DNA of 37,168 nucleotides from CAWJFP01 sp963842155 (GTDB lineage Bacteria > Pseudomonadota > Alphaproteobacteria > JACZXZ01). Made by a program: the position numbers and the translations under genes. The notes under the pieces are model-generated. The model was not told the DNA's origin and ran no database searches. It worked only from the letters and a program-made list of their open reading frames with translations. The stretch covers positions 1 to 37,168 of the forward strand of contig CAWJFP010000037.1 in the NCBI GenBank assembly GCA_963842155.1, in the 5' to 3' direction. Below, in pieces: positions 7,961 to 16,235 of this stretch (positions are counted from its first letter, which is position 1; each line of letters starts with the position of its first letter).

Positions 7961-8400
7961 GCGCCTGTACCACGATCCGAATAAGCCTCGCATTGCGGTT
8001 GATTACTTCGCTGGGACAGCTGGGTGGATTTCGAACCACCGACCTCACAGTTATGGTCGGCCCCCGTTCCGCGGCCGGCTAGCCAATCCCGCACGCAGCC
8101 GATGCCCAAGAGCACCGTGATCACAGTCGAGAACAAAATTGGCGCGAAGAAGAAGTACACCCAAGCAATGATGCTGCCCGCCGCATGGCTTAGGAACAGG
8201 GACCACGTGACCAGCGCGAGCGCGAGCCGGTCGCGAGCAGTTCTTCCTCCCAAGTACCACGTCATGACGGCCGAGAAGATAAAGAACACGGAGACGAACC
8301 AGCCGAAGCCCCGATAGAAGCCGTACCAGGTGGCATCGGCACCCTGTGCAACGACGTGGACCGACTTCATCATCGACACGACCGAGATCACTTGCGGCAC
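7939..8400 (-). CDS. Small integral membrane protein, probably truncated at both ends
   Basis: From a GTG at 8400 the frame gives 153 residues. Three hydrophobic helices are clear: GWFVSVFFIFSAVMTWYLGG, LALALVTWSLFLSHAAGSII and AWVYFFFAPILFSTVITVLL. The segment MMKSVHVVAQGADATWYGFY resembles small four-helix proteins (LIC_13387-like) of unknown function, which normally begin with one more membrane helix. The C-terminal 45 residues after VRDWLAG run through the tRNA-like fragment and the edge of the transposase debris and are unlikely to be native. I infer a gene clipped at both ends by recombination. Confidence 0.45.
   Translation of the reverse strand: MPQVISVVSMMKSVHVVAQGADATWYGFYRGFGWFVSVFFIFSAVMTWYLGGRTARDRLALALVTWSLFLSHAAGSIIAWVYFFFAPILFSTVITVLLGIGCVRDWLAGRGTGADHNCEVGGSKSTQLSQRSNQPQCEAYSDRGTGARGSTPL
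8012..8055 (-). pseudogene. tRNA-like 3' half, possibly from a CAU-anticodon tRNA
   Basis: On the minus strand, CATAACTGTGAGGTC looks like anticodon CAU, the 3' anticodon stem and a five-base variable loop. GGTGGTTCGAAATCCACC follows as a T-arm that would pair 5-7-5 if one A were removed. The end CAGCTGTCCCA resembles an acceptor 3' strand. Upstream of the anticodon the sequence diverges and there is no 5' half. The short variable loop shows it is class I and therefore not the missing part of the tRNA-Ser fragment at 6539-6577. The match is by eye and tentative. Confidence 0.4.
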
Positions 8401-8531
8401 CGAACTCCGGCGTTGCCAAGCCAGTCCGCAAGGGCGCGGCCGGGCAGCAGGTGCTGCCCCTCAGAGGTCAACATAAAGGTTGCCAATTGCGGTACCGGCA
8501 TCAGGTCCGCAATCGATTTTACCTGTCTTGC

Positions 8532-10490
8532 TCAGCGCACCTTGCGCTTGCCGAAGGTGGGCTGCACTTCCGGAATAGGCGGCATCTGCCAGGTGCCGAC
8601 GACGGGCATGCTCGTGTCGCGGTTGATGACCACGTCGATGAGGGTCGGAATGTCGGCGCGGATCGCTTCGCGATAGGCGTCGCCGAATTGGTCGGGGTGT
8701 TCGACGCGGATGCCGCGCCCGCCCATGGCTTCGGCCATCTTGGCGAAATCCGGATTCCACAGCTTGCCCGTGCTTTCATTGATGAAGCTCGTGCCGATTT
8801 CACGCCCATCGTGATAGACGCGCTGCAGGTCGCGGATGGTGCCAATGGCGTAGTTGTTCTGCAGCACCCACACAGCGGGGAGATTGTATTCGACGGAGGT
8901 GGCGATGGCATGCGACATCATCATGAAGCTGCCGTCGCCGCACAGCGTCACGCAGGGCGAATTGGGCCGGGCAAGCCTTGCGCCCAAGACGCCGGCCACA
9001 CCGAAGCCCATGGGGGCGAAGCCACCGGCCGTTATGTGCGTGCCGGGGGTCCGCGGCTTCCAGTATTGTTCCGACCAGACTTGGCAGTTGCCGACGTCGT
9101 CGACCATCACCGTGTCGGGCGGGGAGATCTTGTTCATCTCCGCCATCATGCGGCGCGGCTCTATGGGCACTTCATTCGAGCGTTCGAAGGGTTCGCAGAA
9201 ATTGCGCCAGTCCGTACGCCAGGCTTCGATTTCCTTGTGCCAGGAGCTGCCATAGCCTAGACGGTTGCCCTTGGCGCGCGCGATCCTCACCGCTTGGGCG
9301 AGGAAGGTCTTGGCATCGCCGACTATGCCGACCTCGACCGGATAGTTGCGCCCAATTTCGTCCGGGTCGATGTCGACCTGGATGAGGCGTGTCGGCGGGA
9401 TGTTGTAGACATAGCCCGGAATCCACGAGCCCGTATGGAGGTCGTTGAAGCGGGCGCCGATAGCGAGGATCACATCGGCACTGCGGGCGGCTTCGGTGGC
9501 CGGATACTCGCCCCAGACACCGGCGACGCCGAGATTGAGCCGGTGATCGGAGGGAAGCACGCTTTTGCCCATGAAGGACGTATAGACAGGAATGTCGAGT
9601 TGTTCGGCGAGCGCCTTTAATTCCTCATAGGCGCGGGCGACCCGCACGCCGCCGCCGGCGAGGATCAACGGCCGTTGGACGCTGACGAGAAGGTTGAGCG
9701 CCTTCTCGACGGTCTCGTCGGCAACCGTGGTGCGCCAGTTGAGCGGGTGTACATTCGGGTCGGGGGTCGAGACCGGCGCGGTTCTCATATAGAGGTCGTA
9801 GGGCATGTCGAAGTGCACGGGTCCCGGCCTGCCGCTGCGCATCATCGAGAAGGCGTCGGGCAGCGCTTTGACCAGATCCTCAACCTTGCGAATGCGCCAG
9901 GATTTCTTGACGATCGGCGCGAACATCGAGGACATGTCGCCGTGGTAACGGTAGTCGTCCTGCAGGGCGCCGGTGTTGAACTGGGTCGTCGGCACCTGCC
10001 CGGTGATGAGGAAGAACGCTGAGCAGTCATAGAAGGCGTTGGCCACCGAGATCATCATGTTCATGGGGCCCGGACCGGTGGAGGTATAGACGGCGAGCGG
10101 CTGCCCGGTGAGGCGATAGTAGACGTCGGCCATGAAACCGCCTGCCTGCTCTATGCGGGGCGAGATATGGCGGATGCGGTCGGTCTTTTTGTAGAGCCCG
10201 TCGAGTAGGCCGATGGCGCCATGTCCGGCATAGCCGAGGATGTAGGGGACTTTCTCCTTGAACAGATACTCGGCGATGATGTCGGTGCCGCGCATCTCGT
10301 TGGAACCGCCGGGGTAGGGTGAACCTCGTGCCTGCGACCCATAGGGCGAGTAATCAGACGATGTAGTGCCGCGCATCTCGTTGGAACCGCCGGGGTAGGT
10401 TGAACCTCGTGCCTGCGACCCATAGGGCGAGTAACCAGACGATGTGGATTGGGATCCGTAGCCTTCATACGATCTGGGCCGGTCCTGCAT
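8532..10490 (-). CDS. Thiamine pyrophosphate-dependent enzyme (acetolactate synthase-like) with repeat N-terminal extension
   Basis: The product is 652 residues. A strong AGGAGG lies 7 bases before the ATG at 10490, so the long form is the translated one. Residues 1-68 are a Tyr/Gly/Ser-rich extension made of two 27-residue repeats. The three-domain TPP fold follows: an N-terminal PYR domain with the catalytic Glu in RIEQAGG (Glu114), a central domain with LILAGGGVRVARA, and a C-terminal PP domain with the Mg-TPP motif GDGSF (about 518) through QNNYAIG (about 545). It is related to acetolactate synthase large subunits and to 2-oxo-acid decarboxylases and lyases; the exact reaction cannot be read. 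It lies downstream of the binding-protein gene on the same strand, so it may belong to the same catabolic unit. Confidence 0.85.
   Translation of the reverse strand: MQDRPRSYEGYGSQSTSSGYSPYGSQARGSTYPGGSNEMRGTTSSDYSPYGSQARGSPYPGGSNEMRGTDIIAEYLFKEKVPYILGYAGHGAIGLLDGLYKKTDRIRHISPRIEQAGGFMADVYYRLTGQPLAVYTSTGPGPMNMMISVANAFYDCSAFFLITGQVPTTQFNTGALQDDYRYHGDMSSMFAPIVKKSWRIRKVEDLVKALPDAFSMMRSGRPGPVHFDMPYDLYMRTAPVSTPDPNVHPLNWRTTVADETVEKALNLLVSVQRPLILAGGGVRVARAYEELKALAEQLDIPVYTSFMGKSVLPSDHRLNLGVAGVWGEYPATEAARSADVILAIGARFNDLHTGSWIPGYVYNIPPTRLIQVDIDPDEIGRNYPVEVGIVGDAKTFLAQAVRIARAKGNRLGYGSSWHKEIEAWRTDWRNFCEPFERSNEVPIEPRRMMAEMNKISPPDTVMVDDVGNCQVWSEQYWKPRTPGTHITAGGFAPMGFGVAGVLGARLARPNSPCVTLCGDGSFMMMSHAIATSVEYNLPAVWVLQNNYAIGTIRDLQRVYHDGREIGTSFINESTGKLWNPDFAKMAEAMGGRGIRVEHPDQFGDAYREAIRADIPTLIDVVINRDTSMPVVGTWQMPPIPEVQPTFGKRKVR
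10285..10446 (-). repeat. Tandem duplication of an 81-bp unit covering a former start region
   Basis: Two adjacent 81-bp copies (10285-10365 and 10366-10446) differ at only a few bases. Each encodes 27 residues of the pattern SS-x-YSPYGSQARGS-x-YPGGSNEMRGT. The MRGT at the end of each unit is where the TPP-enzyme fold begins in the copy next to the domain, so the unit duplicated the extension together with the domain's first residues. The near identity suggests a recent event or maintenance by slippage. Confidence 0.85.
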
Positions 10491-10768
10491 GGTTAGTCCT
10501 CCTGTTGTTTCCTTCGGGTCGATTGGGTTGGTTCAGTGAGCCGTGGTCAGGAATGGGGCGCGCATCGCATCTCTTGCTCGACTATGGCGCCGCTCCCGAA
10601 GGGCAAACCCAGCGCCCCCACCCGTCGCGACCGCCGGTCTCGCTTAAAATGGCGGCCAACCGCCCAACAGAAAATACCCTGAGGAACGAAAGTTTCACGC
10701 AAAAAAGCTAAGCCGGCGTTAGCCGACCCGCGCATATTGTGCCGCCTTTCGGCGTCGCGTGCGTGGCG

Positions 10769-10796
10769 TCTCGGCCGCGCACTGGCGCGGCCGAGA
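10769..10796 (-). terminator. Strong hairpin after the binding-protein gene
   Basis: TCTCGGCCGCGC and GCGCGGCCGAGA form a perfect 12-bp stem with a 4-base loop, 20 bases beyond the stop of the substrate-binding protein gene on the minus strand. There is no T-tract, so it may act as a terminator, a transcript stabiliser that lets the binding protein be made in excess, or both. The rest of the 326-base gap (10491-10816) up to the TPP-enzyme start holds no gene I can see. Confidence 0.55.
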
Positions 10797-10816
10797 GCTT
10801 TGTCCACTTGTCGCGG

Positions 10817-12080
10817 CTAGTCGTAGACCTTCTTGCACACCGGCACTTCGCGCCCGGGCAGGCCGATTCTGTCGAAGACCGCCTTGGAAAAGCCAAGCCT
10901 CTCGTTCACGTCGGGCACGACCTTGACGACCTTGGTGACGAGATTGCCGTCCTTGTCCTTGACAACTTCGGTGACGAAAACCGTGCCGATCGCTTGGCGA
11001 TTCTCATCGAGCTTGATCTGTCCGTTCGGCGCGTCGAGCACGAGCGACGCCAGCGCTGCACGGTATTTCTTCTGGCCGTCGCTGAGATCGCCGTTGACCT
11101 TGTCGAGCGCCAGCAGCGCGGCGGTCGTCTCGTCGTAATAATTGACGGCGCAAAACGATGGGCTAGTGAAGCGCTTCTCCGGCGGCCAGGCGTCCTGGTA
11201 CGCCTTCACGAACGCCTGCCAACGCGGATCGTCCCAGGTATCGGCGAAGTGGGCTGCGGAGGCGACGCCGATCAGCGTCTCTTTCGCCTTGCCCTTCGAC
11301 GACAGTATGGTCTGGTCGATCATGATCGAGCCGCCGATGAGCTTGGCATTGCCGCCGGCCTGCTGGTACTGGTTGAGGAAGTTCACGGCATCGGCGCCGC
11401 CGAGGCCGAGATAGATGGCATCGACGTCATCCGGCAGCGACGCGATGGTGGAGGCGAAGTCCTTGGTGCCGAGCGGCACCCACAGGCGCTTGGTGATCTC
11501 GCCGCCGAGCGGGCAATAATCGAGCGCGAGGCCGAACACCTGCGTGTAGGTGAACGCATAGTCCTCGGCGAGCGTCGCGATCTTCTTGTAGTGCTTGACG
11601 TTGTAGATGTACTCGCCCAGCCCCTTATGGATCTGGGCGCCGTCGAGGTTGAAGCGGAAGAAATTCGGCGCCGGATCGACATAGGTCGTCTCCAGCGCGG
11701 CGGAGCAGCCGTTGAGGAACGTGACCTGCGGCTGGGTCTTCGCATAATCATGTATCGCGATGCCTTCCGCGCCCGACAGCGGGGCGATGAGGATATCGAC
11801 CTTGTCCTGCTCGACCAGCTTCTTGGCGGCGCGCAGCGCCGAATCCGGAGTCGTGTCCGATGAGCCTCTGAAGATCTCGAGGTCCTTGCCGCCCGCCTTG
11901 TTGTGATGCTGCATCAGGGCGAGGTCGAAGCCGCGCTGGCCGTCCTCGCCGAGACTGGTGTAGGTACCTTCAAGCGTCGAGAAGAAGCCGATTTTGATCT
12001 TGTCGGCAGCGTTGGCCGATCCGATGCCGACGAGCGCGGCCAACGCGGCCGCGACTACCAATTCCAGTACCCTTACGCAT
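10817..12080 (-). CDS. Liv-type ABC transporter substrate-binding protein, one-base frameshift in the signal peptide
   Basis: The mature protein starts near DKIKIGFFSTLEGTYTSLGE and is a type I periplasmic binding protein (Peripla_BP_6) of about 395 residues, with two alpha/beta lobes and the usual GGSIMIDQT region. It would bind the substrate in the periplasm and deliver it to the LivHMGF-like proteins encoded divergently. The ATG at 12080 has a GGAGGG site but is one base out of frame. Dropping one C from CCC at 12070-12072 gives MRKVLELVVAAALAALVGIG, ending SANAA, a perfect signal peptide. Without the correction translation would need the weak TTG at 12061. I treat the extra base as a probable sequence error. 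Confidence 0.85.
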
Positions 12081-12404
12081 GGGTGGTTCCCTCCTGTGTC
12101 CGAGCGCCGTTAGACGGTGTCGTTTGCCGACCGAATGCGTTTGCGTGTTTTCGGGATGTGACCGTCGCCCCGTGCCCAGCCGACTATTAATCATCGTAGC
12201 AGTGGGCGCCCCGGGGCCACAAGCCCGACCACGGTCGAAGCGCATCGCGCCGCCGTGTCTGGCAGTCTGATTCTTGGACCCGCGCGGGGTCGATCGCCAT
12301 GGTTGGCCACCCGCGGCCACAGCAAGGCACCCACTTGTCAACGACGCCCCGCCAGCGTTTAATCCGGCAAACAAAACAATAACCTGCGCGTTGGGAGGCA
12401 ACTT
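12081..12404. promoter_or_regulatory. Divergent control region between binding protein and AraC regulator
   Basis: These 324 bases separate the minus-strand binding-protein/TPP-enzyme genes from the plus-strand AraC gene and the large operon. Promoters for both directions and the operator of the AraC-type regulator are expected here. I could not identify convincing -35/-10 elements or a clear operator repeat by eye. The ribosome-binding sites GGAGGG (minus) and GGGAGG (plus) bound the region. Confidence 0.5.
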
Positions 12405-13232
12405 ATGAGTACGGCTTTGGCGGTCTGTCATGGGTCGTTCGGCCGTATGGCAGTCTATCGGCTGGACAAACCGATGCGCACCCACGCCCATCGCGAGGGC
12501 CATTTGACCTTTCAGCTCGGCGGCCCGCCGGCGGTCGTGACCATTTCGGACGTTCCCCATTTGGTTGATGAAGCTGCGGGCGTCGCGATCAACCCTTGGC
12601 AACCGCATTCCTTTCAGCCTTGTTCGGAGGATAAACCCTCGGTTTTTCTGGTCGCCTACATCTGTGATCGCTGGCTCGACCGCGATCACGACGGCCGTGG
12701 CAGCCTTCGTTTTGGTGCCAATGGGATTCGAGTCGGCACGACCATTCGCTCGATCTGCGCCAGTCTCGCGCACACCCTGGTGACGAACGCGAGTTATCGA
12801 CTGGTGAATCGCTATTTGAATCAGCTCCTTGACGCGAGTTTCGACGCATCCTGGAAGAGTGGCGAGCGAGCCAACTTGGCGCCGCTGCCGCGCGCGTCGG
12901 TCGACTTCCGCGTTCGCAAATCGCTGCGCATTTTGGACGAGGGCATTACTGAGGGCATCGAACTCGACGCGGTGGCGCGTGATGCCGGCCTGTCGCGCCC
13001 GCATTTCTTCAAGCTGTTCCGCGAAACCACTGGCGTGACGCCCGCGCTCTATGCCAACACGATACGCGTCGAGCGGGCACTTGATCGGCTCGTGAGCTCG
13101 CGAACCTCGATCACCGACATCAGCTACGAACTCGGCTTTTGCTCACAGAGCCATTTCACCCATTTCTTTTCTGCACATGTCGGGATTGCGCCCATGCTTT
13201 ACCGGACCGTCGCGCGGGTCGTCAGCGAATAG
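12405..13232 (+). CDS. AraC-family transcriptional regulator
   Basis: The ATG at 12405 follows TTGGGAGGCAACTT, a good ribosome-binding site; the product is 275 residues. The N-terminal half (about 1-160) is a cupin-like sensing domain with AHREGHLTFQLGG, and the C-terminal 100 residues hold the double helix-turn-helix of AraC proteins: ELDAVARDAGLSRPHFFKLF then the YANTIRVERA linker helix and DISYELGFCSQSHFTHFF. It is the first gene of the plus-strand cluster and lies divergent to the binding-protein gene, so it probably controls both in response to the transported compound or a metabolite. The effector is unknown. Confidence 0.92.
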   Translation: MSTALAVCHGSFGRMAVYRLDKPMRTHAHREGHLTFQLGGPPAVVTISDVPHLVDEAAGVAINPWQPHSFQPCSEDKPSVFLVAYICDRWLDRDHDGRGSLRFGANGIRVGTTIRSICASLAHTLVTNASYRLVNRYLNQLLDASFDASWKSGERANLAPLPRASVDFRVRKSLRILDEGITEGIELDAVARDAGLSRPHFFKLFRETTGVTPALYANTIRVERALDRLVSSRTSITDISYELGFCSQSHFTHFFSAHVGIAPMLYRTVARVVSE

Positions 13233-13314
13233 CTAACAGCGCGAAAATCAGACTAACAAGCATGTCTCGGCGCCCTCGCTCGGGTAGTTTTCGGCAAAAG
13301 TCGGAGGGAGGTAG

Positions 13315-14382
13315 GTGGCCACGACTTTTGGCGATGACGGCGGAGTGCAGGTGTCGGCGCGCGGCGATGCGCTTGGCCGCTGGGTCGGGCGTCACCCCGT
13401 CGCCGCACTTATCATTGCCGTTGCGATCATTGTTGTGCTCTGGCTCGTCCTGGCACCGTGGCCGGCGGGATTCGAGGACGTGTTCGGGAAGAAGCGCCTC
13501 TTTATCAACGCGCTCTTCAACGGCATCACGCTCGGGGGCTTGTATTTTCTCGTCGCCACCGGCTTCACGCTGATCTTCGGCCTCATGCGCAACGTCAACC
13601 TCGCGCATGGCTCGCTCTACCTGTTCGGCGGTTATATGGGCTACGAGGCCGGCCAGTGGACCGGCTCGTGGCTCTTTAGCTACGTCGTTGCATTTGCTTG
13701 TTGCGCCATAATCGGCGTCGCCATGCAGGTCCTTATCTTTCGCCGGATGGAGGGGCAGGACCTGCGCCAGACGCTGGTCACGCTCGGCCTCTCGATCATC
13801 TTCTCCGACCTCATGGTCTGGGTCTGGGGCGGGGACGCGGTCCAGATCGATACGCCAAACTATTTGTCAGGCCCGGTCCCGACCCCCATCGTTGTTGCCG
13901 TCAAATCAAGCGGCGAGGCGGTCTTTCTTCAATATCCGCGCGTGAGACTTGTCATTTTCGCCGCGGCGGTCCTCATCGGCGTAGGGATGTGGCTCGCTCT
14001 CCATCGCACGCGGATCGGCGTGATGATCCGCGCCGGCGTCGACGATCGCGACATGCTGTCGGTCCTCGGATACCGGGTTCAGCTGCTCTTCGTCCTCGTA
14101 TTCGCGTTCGGCGCCGGGCTCGCGGGAATGGCGGGCATCGTCGGCGGGACCTTTACATCGATCTCGCTCGGCGAAGATTCGCATTTCCTGCTGGCGTCGC
14201 TGCAGGTGGTCATCGTCGGCGGCATGGGGTCGATACCGGGCGCGGCGCTCGGGGCCCTCATCATTGGCTGCTCCGAACAATTCGGCCAAGTCTACTTCCA
14301 GAACTACGCAATCGTCTCGACCTTCCTGATCATGGTCATCGTTCTCGCCATTCGTCCGCAGGGGCTGTTGGGAAAACGCTGA
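13315..14382 (+). CDS. Branched-chain amino acid-type ABC transporter permease (LivH-like)
   Basis: A GTG start at 13315 follows GGAGGGAGGTAG; the product is 355 residues. After a soluble 40-residue N-terminus there are about eight to nine hydrophobic segments, with the family motif FNGITLGGLYFLVATGFTLI near residue 65 and NVNLAHGSLYLFGGYMGY just after. The permease signature for ATPase contact lies around GVMIRAGVDDRDMLSVLGY, and VVIVGGMGSIPGAALGALII is near the end. It forms the inner-membrane channel together with LivM, whose ATG starts at the very next base. The N-terminal extension before the first helix is longer than in typical LivH (about 290-300 residues). Confidence 0.92.
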   Translation: MATTFGDDGGVQVSARGDALGRWVGRHPVAALIIAVAIIVVLWLVLAPWPAGFEDVFGKKRLFINALFNGITLGGLYFLVATGFTLIFGLMRNVNLAHGSLYLFGGYMGYEAGQWTGSWLFSYVVAFACCAIIGVAMQVLIFRRMEGQDLRQTLVTLGLSIIFSDLMVWVWGGDAVQIDTPNYLSGPVPTPIVVAVKSSGEAVFLQYPRVRLVIFAAAVLIGVGMWLALHRTRIGVMIRAGVDDRDMLSVLGYRVQLLFVLVFAFGAGLAGMAGIVGGTFTSISLGEDSHFLLASLQVVIVGGMGSIPGAALGALIIGCSEQFGQVYFQNYAIVSTFLIMVIVLAIRPQGLLGKR

Positions 14383-15456
14383 ATGGCACTGGCGCAGACC
14401 ACGGAATCCGGCCCCGTCGGCTTTGGCAGCGCGCAGCGCAGCTTAGCGCCGCGCTGGGCGTCCCAGCTCTCGCCGATCCTGCTGCTCGGCCTTCTCCTGG
14501 TGCTTCTCCCGGTGGTTGCGAGCGATTTCGTGCTCGACCAGATCGTCGGCTGGGCCTTGGTCCTCGGCATGATCGCGCTGTCGCTGATGTTCCTCGCCGG
14601 CTATGGCGGCATGGTCAGCTTGGTGCAGATGACCGTCGCAGGCGTCGCCGGATACATGATCACCGTGCTCGGAGCGAGTTCACATCCCTCGATCAGCCTG
14701 TTCTGGCCGTGGTGGGTGGCGGCGCCGGTGGCGATCGTGATCGCCGTCGCCTTCGGGACGCTCGCCGGCGCGCTCTCCGCGCGCACCGAGGGCATCTATA
14801 CGATCATGATCACGCTGGCGATCGCCGCCGCTTTCTTCTACCTGACCCTTCAGAACTACTCGATTTTTAACGGTTTCAACGGGTTCACGACGATTCCGGC
14901 GCCGCTAGTTCCTTCGGCGTCAATTGGAAAGCGCCGATCCCGCTCTATTACCTGATTCTGTTTTTCGCCGCGCTCAGCTACGCCGTTGTCGTCGTACGTC
15001 TCCCGCGCGCCGTTCGGCCTCGCTCTGCAAGGCGTGCGCGACAACCCGCGCCGCATGGCGGCGATCGGCTACAACGTCACCGCGCACCGCATCGCGGCGT
15101 ACGCCTTCGCGGCGCTCATCGCGGCGATCGGCGGCATCCTGATGGTGTGGCTCAACAACCAGATCTCTCCCGGCACGGCCGGCATCGAGGCGACGATCGA
15201 CCTTCTCGTCATCGCGGTCGTCGGCGGGCTCGGCCATCCGATCGGCGCCTTTGTCGGCGCGATCATCTACGTCATCCTGCGCACGTTCGCGCTTGACGCG
15301 CTTATCGCGGTCGGACTCGACGGCCGCCGCTTCCAGACCATCATCGGGCTCGGCTTTCTCGTCGTCGTGCTTTTTTCGCCCGATGGAGTGATCGGCCTTT
15401 GGCGGCGGTGGTCGGCGTGGCGCGTCCGCACCTCTGGCGGGAGGAACGGCCGGTGA
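14383..15456 (+). CDS. Branched-chain amino acid-type ABC transporter permease (LivM-like), two compensating frameshifts
   Basis: The ATG abuts the LivH stop. Residues 1-175 carry LivM membrane helices, including LMFLAGYGGMVSLVQMTVAG. The frame then hits a TGA at 14953-14955. A base appears to be missing near 14905-14915 and an extra one present near 14985-14996. Between these points another frame reads FGVNWKAPIPLYYLILFFAA, which is the expected LivM continuation. The original frame then resumes with the cytoplasmic loop FGLALQGVRDNPRRMAAIGY and later VGGLGHPIGAFVGAI. Corrected, the protein is about 357 residues and complete. The exact compensation and intact flanks point to sequence errors. 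Its stop overlaps the LivG GTG. Confidence 0.85.
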
Positions 15457-16235
15457 GCTCGATCGCCGAACGGATGGCTGCGGCCGGCACCGGCAACGCG
15501 ATCGAATTGCGCGGTGTGAGCCGCTTTTTCGGCGCGCTCGCGGCCTTGACCGACATCACGCTCGGCGTGCGACCCGGAGAGCGACGCGCCGTGCTCGGAT
15601 CGAACGGCGCGGGCAAGACGACGCTGCTCAATTGCGTGACCGGCGATTTTCCACCGACGTCGGGAACCGTGCGATTCTTCGGCGAGGACGTCACGACGCT
15701 GCCGCCGCACGAGCGCATTCGCCGCGGGCTCCGTCGCACCTACCAGATTTCGCTGCTGTTCCAGCGCCTCTCGGTGCGCGACAACGTCTATCTCGCCTGC
15801 CGCGGCGTCTCGCGCGGCCGCTTCTCCTTCATCCGCACGCGCGCGAGTGACGCGCTCATGCAGTCGGTCGCGGACCTCATCTCGCTGGTCCATCTCGAAT
15901 CGGTGACCGATCGTCTGGTCGGGGAGCTGGCGCACGGCCAGCAGCGCCAGCTCGAAATCGCGCTGGCGCTTGCCGGCGCGCCGCGCTTCATCCTTTTCGA
16001 CGAGCCGGCGGCGGGCCTTTCGCCAAACGAACGGGCCGATCTGGTCGCGATCCTCACCGCACTTCCCGCCCATATCGGCTACATCATCATCGAGCATGAC
16101 ATGGACGTCGCGCTGCGGGTCGTCGAGAGCGTCACGATGATGCACAACGGACGCATCTTCAAGGAAGGTTCGCCGCGCGAGATCGAGGCGGATCCCGAGG
16201 TGCAGCAATTGTATTTGGGTGGCGGCCATGCCTGA
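15453..16235 (+). CDS. ABC transporter ATP-binding protein (LivG-like)
   Basis: The GTG at 15453 overlaps the LivM stop (GTGA) and has GGGAGGAACGG upstream; 260 residues. An in-frame ATG at 15399 lies inside LivM and is less likely. The ATPase core shows Walker A GSNGAGKTT, Q-loop TYQISLLFQRL, the LivG-style signature ELAHGQQRQLEIALALA, Walker B FILFDEPAAGL and the switch His in IIIEHDMDVAL. The C-terminus SPREIEADPEVQQLYLG is typical of LivG. It would power uptake through LivH/LivM as a heterodimer with the LivF domain encoded next, whose ATG lies 8 bases before this stop. Confidence 0.93.
   Translation: MSSIAERMAAAGTGNAIELRGVSRFFGALAALTDITLGVRPGERRAVLGSNGAGKTTLLNCVTGDFPPTSGTVRFFGEDVTTLPPHERIRRGLRRTYQISLLFQRLSVRDNVYLACRGVSRGRFSFIRTRASDALMQSVADLISLVHLESVTDRLVGELAHGQQRQLEIALALAGAPRFILFDEPAAGLSPNERADLVAILTALPAHIGYIIIEHDMDVALRVVESVTMMHNGRIFKEGSPREIEADPEVQQLYLGGGHA

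Noticed and set aside
15453..16235. ELAHGQ in place of LSGGQ in the LivG-like ATPase as a possible defect
   Set aside because: LivG proteins commonly have LAYG or LAHG variants at this place; all other ATPase motifs are intact.
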